DNA from: Spirochaetaceae bacterium
GTDB lineage: Bacteria > Spirochaetota > Spirochaetia > UBA9216
Reading direction: 5' to 3'
DNA: 14,061 nucleotides
Assembly: GCA_028527945.1 (NCBI GenBank)
Contig: JAQQAK010000301.1
Location: 1 to 14,061, forward strand
The translations under genes were made by a program, and so were the position numbers. Shown here one piece after another: positions 1-5,884 of the stretch. A model generated the notes under the pieces. It saw only the letters and a list, made by a program, of their open reading frames with translations, was not told where the DNA came from and made no database searches. The stretch's first letter is position 1; each line of letters begins with the position of its first letter.

Positions 1-736
1 TAAAACTTTCACGCTGATAATTGTCAAAAACTTCTCCATTAGCTTTTATGTCTATCCAAAGAAATGCCCCATTACTTTTATTCTCCCATTCTGTAGAATA
101 GGTGTCACGGCAAATTGTAATTGCAATCTTATGATCATTGATATTAAAAAAACTGCAATCAGATAGATTTCCGGGAGACAGCTGTATTATAGATTTTTCA
201 AAATCTGTAAGAAAAACTTTATTTTGTTTGTAAATTAGTTTTCCTTCTTTGTTGAATACAAATGTTGTATTTTTTATCTCTCCGTCTTGTGTTTTGGTAA
301 AACAGCTTCCTGCAATAATCGCTGTGTTATATTTTTTTGCCAGCTCTGCCCAGTTCTCAAGATAACTTGAAACCTTGTTTGAGCAGGCAAATATATCTTT
401 TAGTGAAGTCATTTCAGGGTTTTTAGTCAGAATATCTGTTAAAGCGGTGGCAAAATTATTATGTCTGAAAATAGTATTGTTGTAATCTATTAGCTGATAA
501 AAGACTCCTATGTATTCCGGAAAAATGATTAAATCTGGTTTTGCTTCACTTTTTTCTGCTTCAGCTATACGTTTTTCAACAGATTTGAAAAATATTTGTT
601 CTGTTATATAAATTTCAGGTTTCACTTCAAACTGAATGCCAATAACATTAAAATCTTGTTCTTTTAAAATGTCTGAAGCAAGTATTGTGAATTCCGGTAA
701 AATTAGAAGTAGCGTAATTAAAATATATTTTCTCAT
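1..736 (-). CDS. Exported carbon-nitrogen hydrolase (nitrilase superfamily) protein, 3' end outside the window
   Basis: My translation of the minus strand from ATG at 736 runs open to the window edge (245 codons, no stop). Residues 1-20 form a signal peptide (MRKY, a leucine/isoleucine-rich core, then ILA before SD), so the protein is probably periplasmic or exported. The nitrilase-fold Glu-Lys-Cys triad is visible in order: Glu74 in IIFPEY, Lys173 in YKQNKVFLTDFE, and Cys209 in ITICRDTY, with an SPGN turn between the last two. Family members cleave or form C-N bonds (amidases, nitrilases, and the acyl-transfer domain of apolipoprotein N-acyltransferase Lnt). Lnt has several N-terminal membrane segments, and here there is only a signal peptide, so a stand-alone exported domain is inferred. 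The substrate is unknown. There is no clear Shine-Dalgarno sequence, and the start lies only 8 bases from a TATAGT box. The family call is fairly sure, the function is not. Confidence 0.8.
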   Translation of the reverse strand, partial: MRKYILITLLLILPEFTILASDILKEQDFNVIGIQFEVKPEIYITEQIFFKSVEKRIAEAEKSEAKPDLIIFPEYIGVFYQLIDYNNTIFRHNNFATALTDILTKNPEMTSLKDIFACSNKVSSYLENWAELAKKYNTAIIAGSCFTKTQDGEIKNTTFVFNKEGKLIYKQNKVFLTDFEKSIIQLSPGNLSDCSFFNINDHKIAITICRDTYSTEWENKSNGAFLWIDIKANGEVFDNYQRESF

Positions 737-744
737 AAGTAAAT

Positions 745-773
745 ACTATAACAAAGAATAATAAACTCAACAA
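745..773 (-). promoter_or_regulatory. Predicted promoter of the nitrilase-fold gene, apparently leaderless
   Basis: Reading the minus strand, TTGTTG (773-768) is followed after 17 bases by TATAGT (750-745), a good -10 box with a weak -35 box. The expected transcription start lies within a few bases of the ATG at 736, leaving almost no 5' leader, which agrees with the missing ribosome-binding site. The -35 box lies inside the inverted repeat at 765-790. This is a prediction from consensus only. Confidence 0.45.
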
Positions 774-790
774 TCTTTATATTGTTGAGT
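765..790. repeat. Perfect 10-bp inverted repeat (candidate operator or weak terminator)
   Basis: ACTCAACAAT (765-774) and ATTGTTGAGT (781-790) are exact reverse complements around a 6-base spacer. The repeat covers the predicted -35 box of the nitrilase-fold gene, which is a position for a repressor or activator site. On the minus strand it is also followed by a T-rich stretch (764 downward, TTATTATTCTTTGTT), so it could act as a second, AT-rich terminator behind hydA. The sequence alone does not decide between the two. Confidence 0.6.
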
Positions 791-886
791 CGCCGTGAGG
801 TTTTTATTCCCCGTAAAAATTTTGACATTCTTCTCTCTGTTGGTTTATGTGGAATTTAGGTCTGAAGGTTTTTTAGAATTGATAAT

Positions 887-917
887 GAACAGCCGCTCTA
901 AATATGAGCGGCTGTTC
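887..917 (-). terminator. Stem-loop terminator of the hydCBA operon
   Basis: GAACAGCCGCTC (887-898) and GAGCGGCTGTTC (906-917) form a perfect 12-bp GC-rich stem with a 7-base loop, beginning 13 bases after the hydA stop on the minus strand. The following minus-strand sequence (ATTATCAATTCT) is only moderately T-rich, so it is a strong hairpin with an imperfect U-tract. Its position after the last gene supports a terminator or 3'-stabilising role. Confidence 0.75.
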
Positions 918-930
918 GAGTAAAAAGGTG

Positions 931-2655
931 TTATGCGCTTCTGTCGGAATAATGGGTATGAAGGAGCTTGTGAGAGGTCTCTCCAAGAGGGCATCCAAGA
1001 AAATCATCGTATAATTTTTTAACTGCCGGGTTCTCATGAGATTTTCTCAATTCCATGTCTTTATCAAGCCTGTAGAGAGCTTCAATCCTTTCCTGCCGTC
1101 TGGCGTTTGTTGACCCGTAAGGTTGGCCTCCTCCGCCTATACAGCCTCCGGGACAGCACATAACTTCTATAAAGGTATAGTCTGCCTTTCCTGACTTTAT
1201 TGATTCCAATATTTTTTTTGCATTGGAAAGTCCGTGAGCTACAGCAACTTTTACCGGTGACCCTGCAATATCTACTGTTGAACTTTTCACTCCTTCCATG
1301 CCTCGGACTTCTTCAAATTCAAGTTTTTTAAGTTCTTCACCTGTCAGTACTTCATAGACAGTTCTAAGCGCTGCTTCCATTACTCCACCTGTTGCTCCAA
1401 ATATAGCTGCGGCACCGGTAGAGTCTCCCATAGGTTCATCATACTGTCCTTCTGGGAGTGTTGAGAAATCTGTTCCAGTACTTCTAAGCATTCTTCCAAG
1501 TTCTCTTGTTGTTAGGGCCACATCAACATCCTGAAAGCCGCTGTCTCGCATTTCTTCTCTTTGTGCTTCATACTTTTTGGCTGTACACGGCATTATTGAT
1601 ACCACAAAGATCTTCTCAGCTGGAATGCCGCTTACTTTTGAGTAGTAGGTTTTTGCGAGTGCGCCAAACATTTGCTGGGGTGATTTACATGAAGATACAT
1701 GAGCAAGAAGTTCCGGATAATACTGTTCAATATAATTGATCCAACCAGGGCTGCAGGATGTCAGCATCGGTAATGTTCCGCCAGTTTTAAGGCGCTGAAG
1801 AAGTTCGTTACCTTCTTCCATGATTGTTACATCAGCAGCAAAGTCAGTATCAAAAATTTTATCAAATCCAAGATTTCGTAACGCACTGACCAGTTTTCCG
1901 GTTGAAACATTTCCGGCAGGCAGACCAAATTCTTCTGCTATTGAAACCCTGATTGAAGGAGCTGTTTGAACAATGACATGTTTTTCTGGATCTTGAATTG
2001 CATCCCAAACTTTGGATGTCTCATCTTTTTCATAAATTGCACCAACAGGGCAAGCTAAAACACACTGTCCGCAATGTACGCATGATACTTCAGAGAGTTT
2101 CTTTCCATATTCAGGCGAAATACATATTTCAGTACTGCGGTTATGACTGTAAAGTATGCCTACTTCCTGTACATGGTGGCATACTTCTGCACATCTTCCG
2201 CACTTTATACACTTGTTATTATCTCTTACAAGGGTTGAAGATGAAAGATCGATGGGATATCGCTTTACGCTTGGTTCTGCCTGAATATTTGTGAGTCCCA
2301 GTTTATCTGAGAGCTGACGTAGTTCACAGTTCCCGTTTCTGATGCAGGTAAGGCATTCCTGAGGATGATCTGCCAGGATTAATTCTACTATAGTTTTTAC
2401 AGTTTCTCTGACTCGAGCGGTATTTGTTTTGATTACCATTCCATCCGCAACCTGAGTTGAACATGACGGTACAAGATTTTTACGACCTTCAACCTCAACA
2501 ACACAGACTCGGCAGTGTGCTTTTACTCTTTGATCAGGATGATGGCATAGGCTTGGTAGATTAATCCCGTTTCTTTTTGCTGCTTCCATAATAGAGATGT
2601 ATGCTGGAACTGATATTTTGTTTCCGTTTAGTGTGATTTCTACGTTATTATTCAT
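931..2655 (-). CDS. hydA: [FeFe] hydrogenase catalytic subunit HydA (NAD-linked trimeric type)
   Basis: This 574-residue cytoplasmic subunit makes or oxidises H2 at an H-cluster and passes electrons along Fe-S clusters to HydB/HydC. Visible order: a 2Fe-2S ferredoxin domain (Cys37, 48, 51, 65); a His-ligated 4Fe-4S site (His97, Cys101, 104, 110); two 4Fe-4S motifs (Cys149/152/155/159 and Cys192/195/198/202); then the H-cluster domain with TSCSPGW (299-305), MPCTAKKYE (355-363) and EVMCCPGGC with GGGGQP (497-512). The layout matches Clostridium pasteurianum CpI, whose length is also about 574. By alignment from memory, proton-path residues Cys301, Glu281, Glu284, Arg288 and Ser321 are kept. 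Oddity: Ser302 stands where CpI has the cluster ligand Cys300, and extra cysteines occur at 323 and 500. There is no C-terminal extra 2Fe-2S domain. The start overlaps the hydB stop by 4 bases (ATGA), with GAGG 7 bases upstream. Confidence 0.95.
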   Translation of the reverse strand: MNNNVEITLNGNKISVPAYISIMEAAKRNGINLPSLCHHPDQRVKAHCRVCVVEVEGRKNLVPSCSTQVADGMVIKTNTARVRETVKTIVELILADHPQECLTCIRNGNCELRQLSDKLGLTNIQAEPSVKRYPIDLSSSTLVRDNNKCIKCGRCAEVCHHVQEVGILYSHNRSTEICISPEYGKKLSEVSCVHCGQCVLACPVGAIYEKDETSKVWDAIQDPEKHVIVQTAPSIRVSIAEEFGLPAGNVSTGKLVSALRNLGFDKIFDTDFAADVTIMEEGNELLQRLKTGGTLPMLTSCSPGWINYIEQYYPELLAHVSSCKSPQQMFGALAKTYYSKVSGIPAEKIFVVSIMPCTAKKYEAQREEMRDSGFQDVDVALTTRELGRMLRSTGTDFSTLPEGQYDEPMGDSTGAAAIFGATGGVMEAALRTVYEVLTGEELKKLEFEEVRGMEGVKSSTVDIAGSPVKVAVAHGLSNAKKILESIKSGKADYTFIEVMCCPGGCIGGGGQPYGSTNARRQERIEALYRLDKDMELRKSHENPAVKKLYDDFLGCPLGETSHKLLHTHYSDRSA

Positions 2656-3932
2656 GCTATTACCTCGGCTGGCTCTTCATTTCTTATTTTGCTGATATAT
2701 TCATCTCTATAGTAATGAAAAGATGTTTTTAGACTATTTCCTGCAGCCTGTCCGAGTCCACAGAATGACGCGTCCTGCATTACTCTTGTGTATCTCTCAA
2801 GTTTTTCCAGATCGTTATATGAAGCCTCAGCATTTCTGAATCTTTCAAGAAGGATATTTGCCTGTCTTAGACCTTCTCTGCATGGTGTACATTTGCCGCA
2901 GCTTTCATGAAGGAAAAATCTGACTCTGTTGTGGACATTGTCAAGAATATCACGTCTTTCATCGAGAACAAATACTGCTCCTGAACCGATTGTTATTTCT
3001 TCTTCGGCGCAGGTTCCGTATTCAAGAGATACATGAAGTCTATCTGGCGGGACAAGAACTCCTGACGCACCCCCTATGTTCACAGCTTTTACTGTGTGGC
3101 CTTCAAGAGGGCCTCCTCCGTATTCGTAAATTATTTCATGAAAACTTGTTCCAAAGGGTACTTCATATAATCCTCGGTTCTTAACATCTCCGGAAAGTGA
3201 TATGAGTTTTGTCCCATGGCTATCATCTGTTCCAAGGCTTGTGTACCATTCTGGCCCTTTCTCGATAATTTTTGGTATGTTTGTCAGGGTTTCTACGTTG
3301 TGAATTAGTGTAGGGAAGCCTTTATACCCTGATTGTGTTGGGAAAGGCGGCTTTATCTGTGGACGACCCTTTTTCCCTTCAATTGAAGCCAATAGTGCTG
3401 TTTCTTCTCCGCAGAGATAGCTTCCCGCGCCTGAAAAAATTTGAAGTTCAAGAGAGAAATTACTTCCTAATATATTTTTACCAAGATAACCTGCTTCTTC
3501 AAGTTCTTTTATGGCCTGTTCCATCCTCTTTCGGGGTTTTGGATATTCGTGTCTGATATAAAGAAAGCCCTTTTCTGCTCCTGCAGCATATGCTGCTATT
3601 GTTATTCCTTCAAGAAGTTGATACGGAATATGAGTCATTATAAATCTGTCTTTAAAAGTCCCAGGTTCGCCTTCGTCTGCATTGCAGATTATATATTTTT
3701 CAGCTCCTTCAGCTCTGTTGACCATTTCGAGTTTTATTCCTGAAGGAAAAGCCGCTCCTCCGCGGCCTTTTAAGCCTGATTGCTTGATTTTTTTGATGAC
3801 ATTGTCTTGCTCTTCTTTTAGAGCTGATTCAAGCGCGGAAAAACCTCCTCTCTGTTTATAAGTTTCTATATCAAGGTATTCGTCAAAATTGAAATTAAAA
3901 ACATATTTATCGTTTTGTGCGGAATTATTCAT
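2652..3932 (-). CDS. hydB: NAD(H)-linked hydrogenase flavoprotein subunit HydB (NuoF-like, minimal form)
   Basis: This 426-residue homologue of complex I subunit NuoF binds FMN and NAD(H) and links NADH to the Fe-S chain of HydA. Visible motifs: GRGGAAFPSG (56-65) and NADEGEPGTFKDRF (84-97) for FMN/NAD binding; GAGSYLCGEETAL (168-180) with the following GRPQIKPPFP segment; and SCGKCTPCREG (Cys345, 348, 351) plus Cys391 in SFCGLGQ, the four ligands of the N3-type 4Fe-4S cluster. The length is close to core NuoF (about 445). It lacks the N-terminal thioredoxin-like 2Fe-2S domain and the C-terminal two-cluster ferredoxin domain known in bifurcating HydB proteins of about 600 residues. AGGAG lies 8 bases before the start, and the start overlaps hydC by 8 bases, which suggests translational coupling. 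Confidence 0.93.
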   Translation of the reverse strand: MNNSAQNDKYVFNFNFDEYLDIETYKQRGGFSALESALKEEQDNVIKKIKQSGLKGRGGAAFPSGIKLEMVNRAEGAEKYIICNADEGEPGTFKDRFIMTHIPYQLLEGITIAAYAAGAEKGFLYIRHEYPKPRKRMEQAIKELEEAGYLGKNILGSNFSLELQIFSGAGSYLCGEETALLASIEGKKGRPQIKPPFPTQSGYKGFPTLIHNVETLTNIPKIIEKGPEWYTSLGTDDSHGTKLISLSGDVKNRGLYEVPFGTSFHEIIYEYGGGPLEGHTVKAVNIGGASGVLVPPDRLHVSLEYGTCAEEEITIGSGAVFVLDERRDILDNVHNRVRFFLHESCGKCTPCREGLRQANILLERFRNAEASYNDLEKLERYTRVMQDASFCGLGQAAGNSLKTSFHYYRDEYISKIRNEEPAEVIA

Positions 3933-4377
3933 CTACATGCTCCTTTTTGTATGTATTTAAAATTTTTACGGTTTCTTCGGGGGTGAGGTTTCCGTATATC
4001 TCATCGTCAATGCGCATGGCCGGAGACATGAAGCAAGCTCCCAGGCAGTTGACGCTTTCAAGAGTAAACAGCTTATCTTCTGTTGTTTCATCAATTTCTA
4101 TCCCAAGCTCTTTTGTTATAGCTTCTCTGATAGCCTCTTTCCCTGCGTTTTCACAAGGCGCGTTGCAGCAGACTCTTATGATATGCTTACCTCGGGGGCT
4201 TAGTGAGATTTCACTGTAAAATGATGCGGTAGAATAAACTCTGCTTCTGGATAGTTTTAGTTCTTTCGCAATTGAATTGACATCGTCTTCACTTAAAAAG
4301 TTGAATGGGCTGTCTTTTTGTTTTTTTAAAAGTGTAGGTAGTAGAGACTTGTCCTGCACATTTATTTTACTTGTCAT
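3925..4377 (-). CDS. hydC: Hydrogenase 2Fe-2S subunit HydC (NuoE-like)
   Basis: This 150-residue thioredoxin-fold protein is homologous to complex I NuoE and carries one 2Fe-2S cluster that works with HydB. The ligands are visible as Cys70-x4-Cys75 (VCCNAPCENAG) and Cys111-x3-Cys115 (NCLGACFMSP). The N-terminal helical part contains ASFYSEISLSPRGKH (51-65), equivalent to the conserved TFY...PxGkh region of NuoE. It is the first gene of the hydCBA operon: AGGAGG at 4385-4390 sits 7 bases before ATG, and a promoter is predicted at 4426-4454. The extra Cys71 next to the first ligand is unusual but need not bind the cluster. The C-B-A gene order is the usual one for NAD-linked [FeFe] hydrogenases. 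Confidence 0.93.
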   Translation of the reverse strand: MTSKINVQDKSLLPTLLKKQKDSPFNFLSEDDVNSIAKELKLSRSRVYSTASFYSEISLSPRGKHIIRVCCNAPCENAGKEAIREAITKELGIEIDETTEDKLFTLESVNCLGACFMSPAMRIDDEIYGNLTPEETVKILNTYKKEHVDE

Positions 4378-4396
4378 AAAATATCCTCCTTATATT

Positions 4397-4414
4397 TTGT
4401 GAATGAAAGCGCAA
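4397..4414. promoter_or_regulatory. Weak Rex-like site in the hydCBA leader (speculative)
   Basis: TTGTGAATGAAAGCGCAA keeps one full half (TTGTGAA) of the redox repressor Rex consensus TTGTGAAnnnnTTCACAA, with 4 of 7 matches in the other half. It lies just downstream of the predicted hydCBA start point, where a repressor could block transcription according to the NADH/NAD ratio. It is one imperfect match in AT-rich DNA, so the call is low. Confidence 0.2.
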
Positions 4415-4425
4415 CAATAATAAAT

Positions 4426-4454
4426 ATTTTAGATCCGAAAAATACAGCCGTCAA
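4426..4454 (-). promoter_or_regulatory. Predicted sigma70-type promoter of hydCBA
   Basis: On the minus strand, TTGACG (4454-4449) and TAAAAT (4431-4426) are separated by exactly 17 bases, each with 5 of 6 consensus matches. The predicted start near 4419 gives a leader of about 42 bases that contains the AGGAGG ribosome-binding site at 4385-4390. Confidence 0.7.
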
Positions 4455-4638
4455 ATAATATTCTAAAAATCACAACAAAAAAGCCTAAAGTGTATAAAAG
4501 TGATGGTATTTGATATAAAAAGGATTGTCTTAACTTTAATTCGATAAAATATAACTTATTTTATATCTATGATTGATGTGATTAAGTTTAAGGAATTTTC
4601 TGGTTATTCCTGCATTTTATAAATATGAAATAAAAAAC
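4455..4638. other. AT-rich spacer between divergent promoters, nothing further recognised
   Basis: This is the middle of the 379-bp gene-free region between hydC and the LacI-family gene. It is very AT-rich, and I saw no second copy of the 34-bp palindrome, no convincing coding frame and no long stem-loop. An upstream activating or DNA-bending role is possible but not shown. Confidence 0.5.
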
Positions 4639-4668
4639 TTGACAATTTAGTAATGTAGGGGCCACAAT
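4639..4668 (+). promoter_or_regulatory. Predicted promoter of the LacI / ABC / GH3 operon
   Basis: TTGACA (4639-4644, perfect -35) is followed after 18 bases by CACAAT (4663-4668, 4 of 6 matches to TATAAT). The weak -10 box runs into the palindrome at 4666-4699, so a repressor bound there would cover the -10 box and start site. No equally good promoter was seen before the binding-protein gene, so this one may serve the whole operon. Confidence 0.6.
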
Positions 4669-4699
4669 AAAGTTACTTAATCGATTAAGTAACTTTATT
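4666..4699. promoter_or_regulatory. 34-bp perfect palindrome, probable LacI-family operator
   Basis: AATAAAGTTACTTAATC is followed directly by its exact reverse complement, with the axis between 4682 and 4683. The core TTAATCGATTAA has the central CG that LacI/GalR-family hinge helices recognise. It lies between the predicted -10 box and the regulator's ribosome-binding site, which suggests that the adjacent LacI-type protein represses its own operon and is released by a sugar. The palindrome is a direct observation; the binding partner is inferred. Confidence 0.8.
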
Positions 4700-4756
4700 T
4701 GCCGGAAAAGTCGGTTAAATTATAAGAAATATAGCAAAAATATTTAGGAGTAATGA

Positions 4757-5770
4757 ATGCTTGCGGTAACGCTCAAACAGATAGCAGAAGCATGTAATGT
4801 ATCAACAGCAACAGTTAGTAAAGCTCTCAATTATGCCTCTGATATCGGGGCAGAGAAAGCTGAGTCTATTCGGAGAACCGCAAAAAGCATGGGATATTTT
4901 CCGAATGCCGCGGCAAGAGCTCTTAAGACAAATCATTCCAGAAATATTGGTGTTACCTTTTCGTTAGACCGGGCTATTGGCCTGACACATGAATACTTTG
5001 CTCAAATCCTTGAAAGCTTTCAGCTTGAGGCAGAAACAAGTGGTTATGATTTAACATTAATAAGCCGTAGCCTTGGGAAGACAGTCATGAGTTATCTTGA
5101 GCATAGTATTTATAGAAATTGTGATGGCATTTTTGTTCTTGCTCAAAAATTTGAAGACCCCTCCATTATTGAACTTGTTTCAAGCAAGATTCCTCTTGTT
5201 ACTATTGATTACGCATTTAATGGATGCAGCGCAGTTTCATCTGACAATGTAAATAATATGAGCGGACTTGTTCGTTATGTTCATAGTCTGGGGCATCGCA
5301 AGATTGCTTTCATTTATGGTGACAAAATAGATGTTACTACTCGTAGAATTGAAGGCTTTTATAAAACATGCGGAGAACTGGGACTTTCTATTCCTCATGA
5401 CTATGTTGTAGAAGGTGTATATCACTGCCCAGAAACTAGCGCGGCTGCTACCAGAAAACTGATGAGTCTTACAGATAGGCCTACCTGCATTATGTATCCT
5501 GATGATTATTCATATATTGGTGGTATGAATGAACTTGACAGGTTGGGATTCTCTATTCCTGAAGACATTAGTGTAACAGGCTTTGATGGAATAAGCCTTA
5601 GTAAGGGGCTTCGTCCAAATCTTACAACATTTCATCAGGATTCAGGAGCAATAGGAAAAAAAGCTGCTCAATTACTGGTTTCTGCTATTGAACAGCCAGA
5701 TAAATATAAATTTGAACATGTAATTATTCCCGGAACAGTCTGGGAAGGGGGAACGGTTAAAAAGCAATAG
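4757..5770 (+). CDS. LacI/GalR-family transcriptional regulator
   Basis: This 337-residue protein has normal length for the family. Residues 4-25 (VTLKQIAEACNVSTATVSKA) form the helix-turn-helix, followed by the hinge helix (PNAAARALKT, 49-58) that inserts at a central CG in the operator. The rest is a periplasmic-binding-protein-like sugar-binding and dimerisation domain, with the family signatures LGHRKIAFIYG and ISVTGFDG and the ending RPNLTTFHQDSGAIGKKAAQLL. AGGAG at 4746-4750 lies 6 bases before the chosen ATG; the ATG at 4753 is out of frame. It is the first gene of the plus-strand operon and sits just behind a 34-bp palindrome, so autoregulation and control of the transporter and beta-glucosidase are likely. 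The inducer is inferred to be a beta-glucoside or its product. Confidence 0.92.
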   Translation: MLAVTLKQIAEACNVSTATVSKALNYASDIGAEKAESIRRTAKSMGYFPNAAARALKTNHSRNIGVTFSLDRAIGLTHEYFAQILESFQLEAETSGYDLTLISRSLGKTVMSYLEHSIYRNCDGIFVLAQKFEDPSIIELVSSKIPLVTIDYAFNGCSAVSSDNVNNMSGLVRYVHSLGHRKIAFIYGDKIDVTTRRIEGFYKTCGELGLSIPHDYVVEGVYHCPETSAAATRKLMSLTDRPTCIMYPDDYSYIGGMNELDRLGFSIPEDISVTGFDGISLSKGLRPNLTTFHQDSGAIGKKAAQLLVSAIEQPDKYKFEHVIIPGTVWEGGTVKKQ

Positions 5771-5784
5771 CATTTTGCTATTGC
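5764..5784 (+). repeat. Stem-loop overlapping the LacI stop codon
   Basis: GCAATAGCA (5764-5772) and TGCTATTGC (5776-5784) pair perfectly over 9 bp around a 3-base loop, and the TAG stop lies in the left arm. No U-tract follows, so a full terminator is unlikely. It may reduce read-through or protect the 3' end of the regulator message. Confidence 0.5.
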
Positions 5785-5815
5785 TGAATAAAAAGGGAGT
5801 AATCCTTCAATCAGA

Positions 5816-5848
5816 TATATGGAGTTCTTAGGCCGAAGGCTCCGTATA
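5816..5848 (+). repeat. Possible leader stem-loop before the binding-protein gene
   Basis: TATATGGAG (5816-5824) can pair with CTCCGTATA (5840-5848) over 9 bp with one G-U pair, enclosing a 15-base loop that can fold further (GGCC-GAA-GGCT). It ends 24 bases before the AGGAGG at 5873-5878. It does not match any riboswitch I recognise; a role in mRNA stability is a guess. Confidence 0.3.
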
Positions 5849-5884
5849 CTGAAGCAGGGTTGCAGATAATTCAGGAGGAAAAAT

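Noticed and set aside
822..850. Plus-strand TTGACA near 822 that could drive an antisense RNA into hydA
   Set aside because: No acceptable -10 box is found at 16-18 bases; the best hexamers match poorly.
931..4377. Calling the hydrogenase electron-bifurcating
   Set aside because: The extra Fe-S domains of known bifurcating HydB and HydA are absent, so only NAD(H)-linked is supported.
4569..4622. Short open frame of 17 codons (MIDVIKFKEFSGYSCIL) in the divergent control region
   Set aside because: There is no ribosome-binding site, and it lies upstream of the predicted promoter of the sugar operon, so it would not be in that message.
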